Shown here one piece after another: positions 1 to 7,793 of a stretch of 21,503 nucleotides of DNA (its first letter is position 1; each line of letters opens with the position of its first letter). The stretch covers positions 1 to 21,503 of the forward strand of contig JARBJD010000707.1 in the NCBI GenBank assembly GCA_033064195.1, written 5' to 3'. A program made the translations under genes and the position numbers. The DNA is from Blattamonas nauphoetae (lineage: Eukaryota > Preaxostyla > Oxymonadida). Under the pieces are notes generated by a model that was given only the letters and a program-made list of their open reading frames with translations, was not told the DNA's origin and ran no database searches.

Positions 1-234
1 AGAGCTGTGACGACAACACTGAACTTCACCGTAAAACGGTTCAAGCATCATGATGATGCGTTTCAGACGAGAAGAGTCGTGAGTGAAGAGGACACCAATG
101 GATTTGAGATTGCGAAAATACAACAACAGAAACTCAGTCTCAGTGGAATCCATCTGAAAGCAATCGTACTTGAAAATGAATCGTGTCCTCCATTCATTCA
201 TGGACTGAAAGCAACTGATTATCAAATCGAATAA
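1..234 (+). CDS. C-terminal end of an unknown element gene (partial)
   Basis: The frame is open from the first base of the window, so this is the last part (about 77 residues) of a gene that begins to the left. I do not recognise it. The segment looks like a mixed alpha/beta domain with a basic stretch (VKRFKHH) and ends in ATDYQIE. The stop is TAA inside AATAAA, and the next gene starts 23 bases later, which fits the tight same-strand packing of the following genes. Its position before the integrase suggests it belongs to the same Polinton-like element, but nothing in the visible part assigns a function. Confidence 0.55.
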   Translation, partial: RAVTTTLNFTVKRFKHHDDAFQTRRVVSEEDTNGFEIAKIQQQKLSLSGIHLKAIVLENESCPPFIHGLKATDYQIE

Positions 235-244
235 ACACAAACTT

Positions 245-257
245 TAATTTTGTATAA
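245..257 (+). promoter_or_regulatory. T-rich start motif before the 74-residue ORF
   Basis: TAATTTTGTATAA directly abuts the ATG, giving the TATAAATG ending seen before other genes of the element. It supports the start at 258. Confidence 0.5.
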
Positions 258-482
258 ATGAACACACAACGGTTCAATATATTAGTGGATAGGTTGCTGA
301 ATTGCACACAACACTCTAAAGAGAAAATATTCAATGTCAAGTTCAATAGAACCAACACTTTACCAGTATATGATGTCTATGATTCACATGGAGAATATGT
401 TGCAAACGACGAGACATATTTTGAGGATTGGTTCAATGGAGATCTCTCTCCAAAGTTCACTCTCTCAGATGGAACAAAGTAG
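258..482 (+). CDS. Small hypothetical protein, 74 residues
   Basis: This is a short ORF with a clear ATG directly behind a T-rich TATAAATG-type motif. The product has a basic N-terminal third and an acidic, aromatic C-terminal third (DETYFEDWFNGDL). No signal peptide, membrane segment or known motif is visible. It sits between an unknown partial gene and the integrase on the same strand. I do not recognise the family. The good start context is the main reason to accept it as a real gene. Confidence 0.5.
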   Translation: MNTQRFNILVDRLLNCTQHSKEKIFNVKFNRTNTLPVYDVYDSHGEYVANDETYFEDWFNGDLSPKFTLSDGTK

Positions 483-742
483 TCTCACAGTTTCTGATTG
501 AATTCTTGGGAAAACGTGTTAGTGATGTGAGATGTGAAACAGCATACAAAAGTATCAACAATATCATCGAAAGTACAATCAGGTAGTGACACCTCTCACC
601 AAGAGTTCGAAGCCCTGCAGAGGCAAGACAAATCCAAATTCCAGTGCAAAGACCAATAGCAATAGAACCACCTGAATATCTGATTCCTCCTGGACTGAAG
701 AGAAACTTGAAATCAATGGGGTTTGAATATGAATATCCAATG

Positions 743-744
<2 letters not shown>
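483..744 (+). other. Stretch before the integrase without an assigned gene
   Basis: There is no convincing ATG-started gene in these 260 bases, although codon use still looks coding-like in places. The stretch includes a CTCACC...GAGTTCGAAGCC...GGCAAGACAAA motif (595 to 633) that recurs after the first capsid-like gene. I leave the segment unassigned. Confidence 0.4.
595..633. repeat. Copy 1 of a dispersed GAGTTCGAAGCC motif
   Basis: The consensus is CTCAYC, then GAGTTCGAAGCC, then GGCRAGACAAA. It matches a second copy at 7715 to 7749 over most of its length. GTTCGAAGCC fits the RNA polymerase III B-box pattern GTTCGANNCC, but no full tRNA folds around it. Confidence 0.45.
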
Positions 745-773
<29 letters not shown>

Positions 774-788
774 AGTGATGATGATGAG

Positions 789-839
<51 letters not shown>
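745..839 (+). repeat. GAT/ATG trinucleotide microsatellite
   Basis: Two runs of GAT triplets are separated by a short GAAGTGATGATGATGAGT-type interruption. In the integrase frame the second run encodes 17 consecutive aspartates. On the other strand the same run reads as a long serine tract, which is a shadow and not a gene. Length is likely to vary between element copies. Confidence 0.9.
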
Positions 840-2265
840 CATTATACCAATTTCACAGATCCAGGATCCAATAGAGAGAAATCCCTTCTTCACACCAACC
901 GTGTTCAACCACCCAGCGAGGGAGATCAGACAGAATGAACCGACGACACAGCAAGTGCTCAATAAGTTGGCACAAATGAAAGGATTGTTTGATCATCAAC
1001 AGAGAAACGATTCAGAAGATGAACAGATCAAAGCTGAGAACTCAATAATGAAAAATCAAAAGCAGATGGAACACTTTATTACAGCACACATTCTGGATGC
1101 AAATAAAATGAACAGAGACACATTCGTTCGAGCCTCGATAAACAGAAAGATTGCGAACGAAGATCTTGACTTCATTCTGACTCACACAAAACAAATCCCA
1201 TTCGGAGGAAGATCATTTCAGGATTGGTATGAGGAATTTGATCACAGATGGAGTGTAGCACATCCGAGGAAAATTCGGAGAGAAAAAGGAGGTGACAGAA
1301 TGAGAATTGATCCACCAATGATTCCTAAAACAACGGAAAAAATTGTGTATCCTTTTCGATCAAAAATGCAGTTCATGTCCAAAGCAATAACAGGTGATCC
1401 ACAGAAGACATCAGACAGAAAGGTTCCTCAGAATTGTGATCGACCATACTTCTCTCCCAAGTTCGGATCATGGGAAATTGATCTCGTTTTCATTCAATCA
1501 CCAACGTCGAAAACAGTGTTGCAGATATACCTCTTCGCAATTAACATCAACACCAAATACCTGGTTGTGATTCCTGTTCTGGATAAATCATGGAGCAAAG
1601 TCAAGACTGCAATCAATGACCTGATTAATTATCGTGGCGTTCTTGTCAACAACATTCGAGGAGATGGTGAAGCAGCATGGACAAGTAGAGAAGCATCAGA
1701 GTTTTTCAAGGATCTGAATGTCAGCATATATTTCACAAGTTCGCCATTCACAAATCACAATAGAATTGTCGATCGAGTGATCAGAACAATCAGAGATGGA
1801 TTCCAAGACAATGCAACACAGATGGCCAATCATTCATTGATGAATCAGATGGTGGAATACTACAACATGACTCCTCATCGAGCGTACTGGAACAAGTTCA
1901 CTCCACAGCAGGCACAAAACAATCGTGAAATCGAAGCTCTGTATATCTCCAGTTGTGAAGAACAATTAAAGAACATCCAAAAGCAACAGACAACGCAGAT
2001 GTTATGGAAATACAAACCAGGAAATATTCTGTTGATTCACCTTGATCTGGACAAGACTGTTGCTAAGTTTCAGAAGAAGAGAAGGCAGTTTCAATTCGTG
2101 GGGAAATTCATCGAATACAAGCACGGTAATGTGGTAGCTACTCTACTGAATGGTCTCACATGTCTGTCAAAAGTTGTCTACGTTCCAATCCAACACACGA
2201 AGTTTCATGCAGACTCTATTGACGACTTAACTCCAGAATTCATTGTTGAATTCGGTCTTCTCTGA
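778..2265 (+). CDS. Polinton/Maverick-type integrase (retrovirus-like, rve fold)
   Basis: This protein inserts the element DNA into the host genome. The order of parts is an N-terminal run of 17 aspartates, a charged helical stretch (about 60 to 160), the catalytic core (about 225 to 345), and an SH3-like C-terminal domain (about 425 to 475, KYKPGNILLIHL then KKRRQFQFVGKF). In the core, FGSWEIDLVF gives the first acidic residue and IRGDGEAAW the second. A third acidic position lies 36 residues further on in NRIVDRVIRT, the spacing typical of DDE-type retroviral integrases. The absence of reverse transcriptase nearby and the ATPase and capsid-like neighbours point to a Polinton rather than a retroelement. 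The start is uncertain: 778 is the first ATG of the frame, and it lies inside the microsatellite without the usual upstream motif. Confidence 0.9.
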
Positions 2266-2315
2266 CCTCAGAACTTCGTTCGCTTTAATTTGGCGTAACT
2301 TCAATAATGTTTCAA

Positions 2316-2334
2316 ATATTTTTATTTCATTTAA
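2316..2334 (+). promoter_or_regulatory. T-rich start motif before the 108-residue ORF
   Basis: ATATTTTTATTTCATTTAA directly abuts the ATG. It also contains TCATTT, which resembles the trichomonad initiator TCAYWW; that link is inference. Confidence 0.5.
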
Positions 2335-2661
2335 ATGACATCACTGAAAATATTAGAACCGTTTGATCCTGAGCAGAAAGAGTTCACAAACATCCACGAC
2401 TTTCAGAGATACTTGGAGAAGAATAGAAAAGAACTGAATGAGTACACAACTCAGAAACTGAATAGGATGATTCAAATTGATGGATACAGAATTACAAAAA
2501 TAAGAGGTGAGATAGCACTGAGGAAACAATATGTTGATGCTTCCACTCCTCCTAATTCACAATCGATTGATCAAAGATTATCAGACATTGAAGAATCAAT
2601 TCGAGCGCTGACTGACTCAATTGGAAACCTTATTCAAGAATTATCGGACAGTCCGGTTTAA
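2335..2661 (+). CDS. Small helical protein with a TTxKLNxMxxIxGYRITKIxGEI motif
   Basis: The 108-residue product has two parts. Residues about 15 to 65 contain TTQKLNRM followed by DGYRITKIRGEIALRKQY, a helix-turn-helix-like arrangement that reminds me of SAP-like modules in large DNA viruses and Polintons; that comparison is from memory. Residues about 75 to 105 form a heptad-like helix (IDQRLSDIEESIRALTDSIGNL) likely to make a coiled coil. The gene follows the integrase on the same strand with a good T-rich start motif. Its last 21 bases overlap the end of the ATPase gene on the other strand. A DNA-binding oligomer is plausible but not shown. Confidence 0.65.
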   Translation: MTSLKILEPFDPEQKEFTNIHDFQRYLEKNRKELNEYTTQKLNRMIQIDGYRITKIRGEIALRKQYVDASTPPNSQSIDQRLSDIEESIRALTDSIGNLIQELSDSPV

Positions 2662-3486
2662 CCCTTCTTTGTTGATCTCATTCAGAGCAACTCCATCAGT
2701 ATTGTATCGAAGAATGATTGCTTCACATTTCTGTTTTCGTTGATAGACATTCCAAAAATGTCGAATATCAATTGGTGAGTTCAACTGAGGATAGACTCGA
2801 CTGATTCGTTCTTTGTTGAATCCTCCAAAGATCCACATTGAATCAATGTTTGACTTCATGTCTGCTGACAAACTGAAGAGCTCATGCATCGTCAGAAAGA
2901 ATGTGAACTTTGGTTGTCGATTTTCCAATAATAAGTCCATCATTGTCATTCTATTTTTGGATGTTCTACGTTCACCTAAGATTCTACGACAGTCATCAAG
3001 AAGGATAATCGTTTGGAGATTCTTCACTGAGAAGTCATCAATGTAAAGTGAGTCAAAGAGATTCTCTCTGCATTCATCTGTGATTCTGTTTTGCCACTGA
3101 TTGTCAATAATTTCTTCATATGCAGCTTTCGATTCGGAGAGTTCCAACAGAAATGGAAGTGCATCATCGTATTTGACTTTCACATAAGGACCATTCAGTA
3201 TTGGTTTGAATTTGTCGAATGTAGGATCTATGTTCTTATCAGTGACGAAGACAAACAGATGGAATAGTTCATTCCTAACTTGAACATTCTGTAGCTTGGC
3301 AACTTCTCGAAGTGCATTAAATGTTTTCCCACTTCCTCTATTTCCAACAAGGACATTGACACTATTGCGATTGAAATTCAAGTCTGGATGAATCTGTGAT
3401 TGCACTTCATGAGAAACATTCCTATTAGAAGCTTCACTCAATTTTGCATTCACGTATGCTGTTAATGATTGATTCGATTTGTTCAT
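2641..3486 (-). CDS. A32-like genome-packaging ATPase
   Basis: This 281-residue P-loop ATPase of the FtsK/HerA-related A32 type is expected to pump element DNA into a preformed capsid. Walker A is VGNRGSGKT (residues 48 to 55 for the core), Walker B is TIILLDD (159 to 165), and FTFFLTMHE (about 194 to 202) fits the following strand with its sensor-like residue. Length is normal for Polinton and virophage packaging ATPases (roughly 250 to 300 residues). It is the only minus-strand gene in the first 9.9 kb. It diverges from the next plus-strand gene and meets the 108-residue gene tail to tail with a 21-base overlap. The start at MNKSNQS is the first ATG after an AT-rich intergenic stretch shared with the divergent gene. 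Confidence 0.92.
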   Translation of the reverse strand: MNKSNQSLTAYVNAKLSEASNRNVSHEVQSQIHPDLNFNRNSVNVLVGNRGSGKTFNALREVAKLQNVQVRNELFHLFVFVTDKNIDPTFDKFKPILNGPYVKVKYDDALPFLLELSESKAAYEEIIDNQWQNRITDECRENLFDSLYIDDFSVKNLQTIILLDDCRRILGERRTSKNRMTMMDLLLENRQPKFTFFLTMHELFSLSADMKSNIDSMWIFGGFNKERISRVYPQLNSPIDIRHFWNVYQRKQKCEAIILRYNTDGVALNEINKEGLNRTVR

Positions 3487-3539
3487 TTGTGATTTAACTC
3501 TAATTAAAATATAGTTTTGGTTTTTTTATTTTGTATGAA
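3487..3539. promoter_or_regulatory. Shared divergent promoter region between ATPase and the next gene
   Basis: This 53-base AT-rich gap separates two divergent starts. On the plus side TTTTTTTATTTTGTATGAA abuts the ATG at 3540. On the minus side the ATPase start is preceded by a weaker AT-rich stretch (TATATTTTAATTAGAG, then TTAAATCACAA). Confidence 0.5.
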
Positions 3540-4313
3540 ATGTCAATGATACCACAGATTGTGTACAACCAACCAACAAGAAAAACAAGAGAGAAGAAAC
3601 CAAAAATGAGATACGCAGCAGAAACTCAAGCAGCGATGAAAAGAATCTATGCTGACGATGATATTCAAACCAGATGGAACGATGCCCTCAGTAGTTATCC
3701 ATCAGCGCTTGAGTACATCAAGAGAACTGGACAGAATTGGACTGTTCTAATGGAACAACATGGAAAAATCCCAGATGTGATGGTCTACGATAATGAGACG
3801 AAAGATTTGATTGCAGTCAATGGAGCCATGCTCGCACCATACAACAGTAGACCGGTCAAAGAGACATACTACGCAATGAATCCAACACCAGACAAGCGAA
3901 AACAGACATCATATACAGCATTTAATCGCCAATTCGGAAGGAGAATCAAAGCTTCACACTCTAATTTCCTCAAGAATGGATCATACGATCTACCATCCAG
4001 TTTTCGAGACATCAGCTATGGAGACATGCAAGCACAAAGATCACAACAACCTTATGCAATAATGAAGAAAGCTGTTGGTGACTTCATGACAAATGAATTG
4101 GGAATAACTCGTGCCAGTCGAGATAATCCAGCAGATACTGGGAAAAGAGTAATAGACAATATGGTGTTCAATTCAATTCAATCGAAAGTAGCATCACAAA
4201 TGTGGGACAGATGGCTTGAAGAACATCTTTCAGGATTCGACAGTACCAACGAAGGACATCAGAGAATGAAGAAAGAAAGGATTTCAAGGAGCAGGTGTAT
4301 CCACAGTTTCTAG
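3540..4313 (+). CDS. Hypothetical element protein, about 257 residues
   Basis: I do not recognise the family. The N-terminus is basic (PTRKTREKKPKMRY), suggesting contact with DNA or an acidic partner. The middle (about 70 to 110) reads as a small beta-rich segment (DVMVYDNETKDLIAVNGAML), followed by a long, mostly helical, polar region. There is no membrane segment. I chose the ATG at 3540 because the T-rich start motif ends there. Position between the ATPase and the capsid-side genes suggests a structural or DNA-associated virion role, which is inference. The predicted pI is clearly basic from the residue make-up. Confidence 0.6.
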   Translation: MSMIPQIVYNQPTRKTREKKPKMRYAAETQAAMKRIYADDDIQTRWNDALSSYPSALEYIKRTGQNWTVLMEQHGKIPDVMVYDNETKDLIAVNGAMLAPYNSRPVKETYYAMNPTPDKRKQTSYTAFNRQFGRRIKASHSNFLKNGSYDLPSSFRDISYGDMQAQRSQQPYAIMKKAVGDFMTNELGITRASRDNPADTGKRVIDNMVFNSIQSKVASQMWDRWLEEHLSGFDSTNEGHQRMKKERISRSRCIHSF

Positions 4314-4483
4314 AATTCATCACAAATCAAGAAAATTTGCAAACATTCCTTGGTAGACATAATGCTACCATAGCATCAGAGATTAGTACTCTGACACGCA
4401 AAGCATATGCAACAAGAACAGATGAAGATATCGGTCAATACCAATCTTCGAATATGCCAGCTTACTCTCAATATGTTCAGTAA
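4295..4483 (+). CDS. Short hypothetical open frame
   Basis: This small open frame encodes a helical, polar peptide (FLEFITNQENLQTFLGRHNATI) ending in QYVQ. It has no start motif of the kind seen before the other genes, so separate expression is doubtful. Codon use resembles the neighbouring genes. I do not recognise it. Confidence 0.3.
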   Translation: MYPQFLEFITNQENLQTFLGRHNATIASEISTLTRKAYATRTDEDIGQYQSSNMPAYSQYVQ

Positions 4484-4518
4484 CAGAAAGAAATGTCTGA
4501 TTAAAAACATTAATATAT

Positions 4519-4541
4519 ATTTTTTATTTTTATAGAAAGTG
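4519..4541 (+). promoter_or_regulatory. T-rich start motif before the 194-residue ORF
   Basis: ATTTTTTATTTTTATAGAAAG precedes GTG-ATG. It is one of the longer versions of the element's start motif and sets the ATG at 4542 as the likely start. Confidence 0.5.
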
Positions 4542-5126
4542 ATGCAACCAATTCTCAGTTGTCAATTTACGAAACACACAAGTTCTTCTTCAGTCCCAAC
4601 ATCAATCACCAACAATGTCATCATCGACAATAAAGGTTCGAATTCTGGAAGATCTAAGCTCGAAGATCGTAATGAACAAAGCGCTAATGTCGAACTCGAT
4701 AATGTTCCAGGTGTTTATGATCCACCACTAGAGACATATCCATCAGCCCCCATTCAAAGTCGTTCTATTCCACTTCGAGAATATATTTCTAATATTTCGG
4801 CATTCAAAGATCAGTTATTACTCGTCTACAAGAATGCATTCGCTTGTGAAAAGAAACTATTGAATAATCTCATTGAACCATCGAAGAAACTGATCACGAA
4901 CCAAAGTGATTTATGTGCACTGATTGCTACACTCACTGGGATTAATGATGTGGTGATCGAACTGGATGATTTGTCTGACAAGTGCCTATGTCTGAATAAA
5001 CTCCCAGTGTTTAGAACCATTTTCAAGATCCTTGTTGGTGGAAAAGACATGAGTATTGCCTTCAATGAAGCATACAACACCATTCTCAATTATGGCATTT
5101 CTCTGACGAAAGCAATTCCTCGCTAA
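4542..5126 (+). CDS. Hypothetical element protein, about 194 residues
   Basis: The first 70 residues are rich in serine, asparagine and proline and look disordered (TKHTSSSSVPTSITNN, then GVYDPPLETYPSAP). Residues 80 to 194 are predicted by eye as a helical domain with hydrophobic heptads and four cysteines (FACEKK, DLCAL, DKCLCLNKL). It ends in SLTKAIPR. I see no signal peptide and no convincing membrane span. The gene lies between unknown structural-type genes and the small MAPG genes, each with its own start motif. A minor virion protein is a reasonable guess. The family is not recognised. Confidence 0.6.
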   Translation: MQPILSCQFTKHTSSSSVPTSITNNVIIDNKGSNSGRSKLEDRNEQSANVELDNVPGVYDPPLETYPSAPIQSRSIPLREYISNISAFKDQLLLVYKNAFACEKKLLNNLIEPSKKLITNQSDLCALIATLTGINDVVIELDDLSDKCLCLNKLPVFRTIFKILVGGKDMSIAFNEAYNTILNYGISLTKAIPR

Positions 5127-5142
5127 AATTATAAATGAATTG

Positions 5143-5162
5143 TATTTTTTATTTTTCTATAA
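5143..5162 (+). promoter_or_regulatory. Full-length 20-base start motif
   Basis: TATTTTTTATTTTTCTATAA directly abuts the ATG. The identical 20 bases occur before the second capsid-like gene (7774 to 7793) and its right-hand copy (20611 to 20630, minus strand). Perfect identity in front of unrelated genes supports a promoter or untranslated leader signal. Confidence 0.65.
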
Positions 5163-5471
5163 ATGGCACCAGGAAGTTTCAACAAACTCAAAAATATCGG
5201 CAAGCAATTCTTTCAATTCATCAAACCTCTAGCTCCAACATTCCTTCAAGTTGGTGGTGGATTGCTCTCACAAACGAACAGTAAATTTGGACAAACAGCA
5301 GGAGGAATACTCAACGGATTAGGAGGAATGATGGACGTTTATCAACAAAATAAGGCGATCAATCGTCAACAAAAACCACAGATGATTGAATATGAACCAC
5401 CTCGAAATGGGAGATACTCCAATGATGATATGCCACTCTCGTCAAATTCCAAAATTCAATTCAAAGGATAA
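5163..5471 (+). CDS. Small MAPG protein 1, amphipathic and glycine-rich
   Basis: The 102-residue product starts MAPGSFNKLKNIGKQFFQF, a basic amphipathic helix. A glycine-rich hydrophobic part follows (VGGGLLSQ, GGILNGLGGMMDVY), then a polar C-terminal tail. It shares its opening and its helix-glycine layout with the next gene, so the two look like diverged duplicates. Small amphipathic proteins next to capsid genes recall the adenovirus membrane-lytic protein VI; that is an analogy, not a recognised homology. Its start motif is one of the best in the window. Confidence 0.7.
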   Translation: MAPGSFNKLKNIGKQFFQFIKPLAPTFLQVGGGLLSQTNSKFGQTAGGILNGLGGMMDVYQQNKAINRQQKPQMIEYEPPRNGRYSNDDMPLSSNSKIQFKG

Positions 5472-5490
5472 ACATTCACTCGTATTCGAA

Positions 5491-5508
5491 TATTTTATTT
5501 TTATTAAA
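5491..5508 (+). promoter_or_regulatory. T-rich start motif before MAPG protein 2
   Basis: TATTTTATTTTTATTAAA abuts the ATG at 5509. This decides the start over an in-frame ATG further upstream that lies within the preceding gene. Confidence 0.55.
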
Positions 5509-5808
5509 ATGGCACCAGGTTGGTTATCAAAATTAGCAGCAGTTGGCAAAAATATACTCAGAGTTGGAGCTCCATTTCTGAATCTCATCCCCTTTGTTGG
5601 ACCACTGATTTCGAAGGTAGCGCAGACAGGAATTGAAATGATACCAGATGTGAAATCGGATCAGCAAATCCATGCAGAGAAGATGGCACAATACGAGCAA
5701 GCGATCAATGAAGGAAACACTGCAGTAGCGAACAAGCTCAGAGGAGAAATACTGAAACTGGAAGAAAAGCTGAAACCAAAAGCGAAGAAACCAAAAAAGA
5801 AAAAGTAA
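5509..5808 (+). CDS. Small MAPG protein 2 with lysine-rich tail
   Basis: This 99-residue product starts MAPGWLSKLAAVGKNILRV. Its hydrophobic, glycine- and proline-containing helix segment (LNLIPFVGPLISKVAQTGIEMIP) could touch membranes. A charged helix (about 55 to 85) and a C-terminal run of lysines (KAKKPKKKK) follow. The tail suggests binding to DNA or another polyanion, as in small core proteins of adenovirus-like virions. It is a likely paralog of the preceding gene by the shared MAPG opening and helix pattern. The ATG chosen has the start motif right before it. No firm family assignment is possible by eye. Confidence 0.7.
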   Translation: MAPGWLSKLAAVGKNILRVGAPFLNLIPFVGPLISKVAQTGIEMIPDVKSDQQIHAEKMAQYEQAINEGNTAVANKLRGEILKLEEKLKPKAKKPKKKK

Positions 5809-5834
5809 CTAGAGTTAAAGCATAAATGTAATTT

Positions 5835-5849
5835 CTTATTTTTGATAAA
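5835..5849 (+). promoter_or_regulatory. T-rich start motif before capsid-like gene 1
   Basis: CTTATTTTTGATAAA abuts the ATG at 5850. Confidence 0.5.
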
Positions 5850-7709
5850 ATGAACTCGCATATAACACATCTGACAAACAAAAGAACTGGAGCATCATCA
5901 TTGACTGGAAATACCACTGGAAGGATAGAATACACGAGAGATGACATGGGTCAAATTCAACAACAACTCAGGTCCGAACATTTCATTAATTACCTAATGA
6001 ATGATGGGGCACACAGTACTTCGATTCAAGAATTGAAACCATCAGAGAATGCACGCTTCTACACGGGACAAGAGATAATCATTCCACTGACTGGTAATCA
6101 GGACATATGTCAAATCGATGATTCCTTCATTACGTTCACTATGACGGCGACATTGAGACTCAATAATTGGCAAACTACAGCTGGCAAAGTTGGATCGTAC
6201 ATGAATGAGAGAATATTCATTTTCGTTGGACTCAAGCATTCGGCATCAATCTTTCGTGACCTTACTGTTCTTCACAACAATCAGAGAATCATCAGCACAA
6301 CAAACAATGACGTTTCAATGGAGTCTCACATCTACAATATGATAAAACCGAAGAGTCAATTGGAGAATCGAAAACATTGTCACACACCTTGGAAAAACGC
6401 ATGGGAGCATGATGAATCTGTAGCTGGTGTCTATATTCCACTTTCTGATTTTACAACAACATCTGGAACAGGGGTGTTTCAAGACACAATTGATGTGCCA
6501 ATTCGCGTGTCAATCAATCTTGAAGATCTTCTCATTTTCTCTGGAATGACTGACTATCCAAAATGTCTCTTTGGCGATTTGAAATTGAGTGTGTACATGA
6601 ATGAGGATGCGTTTGTTTGTTGTTCTGTGAATCCTGAACTTACTTTGAAAGATACACTATCATCACTCGTAACTGGAACAGCAGCAGCACCAACGATTAA
6701 AGCAGCAATTCTCAATTGTATTCAACATCGTCCCTATTTCTTGAATAACCTTGTCACCTCATGCACAAAGAATTTCGTTCAAATTGGCCAATCATTTCAG
6801 CAACCAACAGTTACAAAAGACATTGTTTGTTCAACAGCCAATGTCGTGACAACAGAACCTGAATTTGTCGATCAGTACATCTCATTAAACATCACAAACT
6901 ATCGGATTGATGATGTGTATTGCATGAGTGTTGGATACAAAATGAAAGATGGTGCGATAAAGAAACTCATGGAGATGTATCAGAATCGTCCTGGAACAAT
7001 TCCGGCAGAAAAGATCTCATTCTATCCATTTCAGAAGACACCAACGGCAACAGGAATTGATTGTACTCAGCAAATGGTTGTTGTGAATGCAAAGGATATC
7101 ATGCTTCTCTTCCGTCACTACGACAATGAAGTCACTTGTTTCCACAACCCAATGCAGAAGAATATCCAAGTGACTTTACAAAACAGGTACTATCCAGAAC
7201 AACCGACAACAACTATTGGAGCTCGCTTCTATCAGTTTGCATTATCAACTCTCAATCTCGATTCGTACCTAGCTGTTCCAGATGATTTGGAGCGGTCACT
7301 AACGGATTCTCTCGTTGAAGAGAAACTCACTGGTGACGGAACATATCCCAATGAAACAATGACAAGAGTTCGTCCAGTTCATGACAACACTGACTTCCTT
7401 CTCTGCTTTCCAACACAACGTAGTGGATGTCCAACGAACTGCAATGATTCCATCAGTTCAAAAGGAAACACTGCGGTCACTTTGAGATCGCATCCAATCT
7501 ATCAGGGTAATCTTGACACATACTACAATGTTTACAACCCAAGTCAAAGTGGAGGTGATATGACAACATTTACTCATCCTCCAGCACCGATTCTAGCAAC
7601 CACTGCAACCACATGGTGGGTACTACGATACAGCAATGGTGAACCAAAAGTTGAGTACTATCCGAATCACACATTGAAAGCGTTGCATAAAGATTTAGGA
7701 ATCATGTAG
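5850..7709 (+). CDS. Major-capsid-like protein 1
   Basis: At 619 residues this is the longest gene in the window and has the size of a double-jelly-roll major capsid protein. It is rich in beta-type segments and lacks membrane or signal sequences. A near-N-terminal strand pattern (FYTGQEIIIPL, about 70 to 80) leads into alternating strands. Blocks VAGVYIPL (191 to 198) and YPKCLFGDLKLSVYM (236 to 250), and the C-terminal PPAPILATTATTWWVLRY...NGEPKVEYY, match the next gene's product in the same order. The two are therefore paralogs. The capsid assignment rests on size, context with the packaging ATPase, and composition; the fold itself cannot be confirmed by eye. A minor capsid role for one of the pair is the main alternative. 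Confidence 0.72.
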   Translation: MNSHITHLTNKRTGASSLTGNTTGRIEYTRDDMGQIQQQLRSEHFINYLMNDGAHSTSIQELKPSENARFYTGQEIIIPLTGNQDICQIDDSFITFTMTATLRLNNWQTTAGKVGSYMNERIFIFVGLKHSASIFRDLTVLHNNQRIISTTNNDVSMESHIYNMIKPKSQLENRKHCHTPWKNAWEHDESVAGVYIPLSDFTTTSGTGVFQDTIDVPIRVSINLEDLLIFSGMTDYPKCLFGDLKLSVYMNEDAFVCCSVNPELTLKDTLSSLVTGTAAAPTIKAAILNCIQHRPYFLNNLVTSCTKNFVQIGQSFQQPTVTKDIVCSTANVVTTEPEFVDQYISLNITNYRIDDVYCMSVGYKMKDGAIKKLMEMYQNRPGTIPAEKISFYPFQKTPTATGIDCTQQMVVVNAKDIMLLFRHYDNEVTCFHNPMQKNIQVTLQNRYYPEQPTTTIGARFYQFALSTLNLDSYLAVPDDLERSLTDSLVEEKLTGDGTYPNETMTRVRPVHDNTDFLLCFPTQRSGCPTNCNDSISSKGNTAVTLRSHPIYQGNLDTYYNVYNPSQSGGDMTTFTHPPAPILATTATTWWVLRYSNGEPKVEYYPNHTLKALHKDLGIM

Positions 7710-7714
7710 AGACT

Positions 7715-7749
7715 CTCATCGGGAGTTCGAAGCCTCTGGCGAGACAAAA
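7715..7749. repeat. Copy 2 of the dispersed GAGTTCGAAGCC motif
   Basis: It lies in the gap between the two capsid-like genes. A 32-base stretch including most of this motif is flanked by GAGAC repeats (7709 to 7713 and 7741 to 7745). The right-hand element lacks the stretch and keeps a single GAGAC. This non-coding difference fits loss between short direct repeats. Confidence 0.5.
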
Positions 7750-7773
7750 CAGTAAAAGAAATTATTGATATTG

Positions 7774-7793
7774 TATTTTTTATTTTTCTATAA
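7774..7793 (+). promoter_or_regulatory. Full-length 20-base start motif before capsid-like gene 2
   Basis: This has the same 20 bases as 5143 to 5162, again ending directly at the ATG. Confidence 0.65.

Noticed and set aside
579-962. Minus-strand frame with a long serine tract
   Set aside because: It is the antisense reading of the GAT microsatellite and flanks; no start motif, low complexity.
778-2265. Retrovirus or LTR retrotransposon origin for the integrase
   Set aside because: No reverse transcriptase, gag or LTR is present; packaging ATPase and capsid-like neighbours indicate a Polinton.
7715-7749. GTTCGAAGCC segment as a tRNA gene
   Set aside because: No acceptor stem, A box or cloverleaf can be drawn around it; only a B-box-like core is present.
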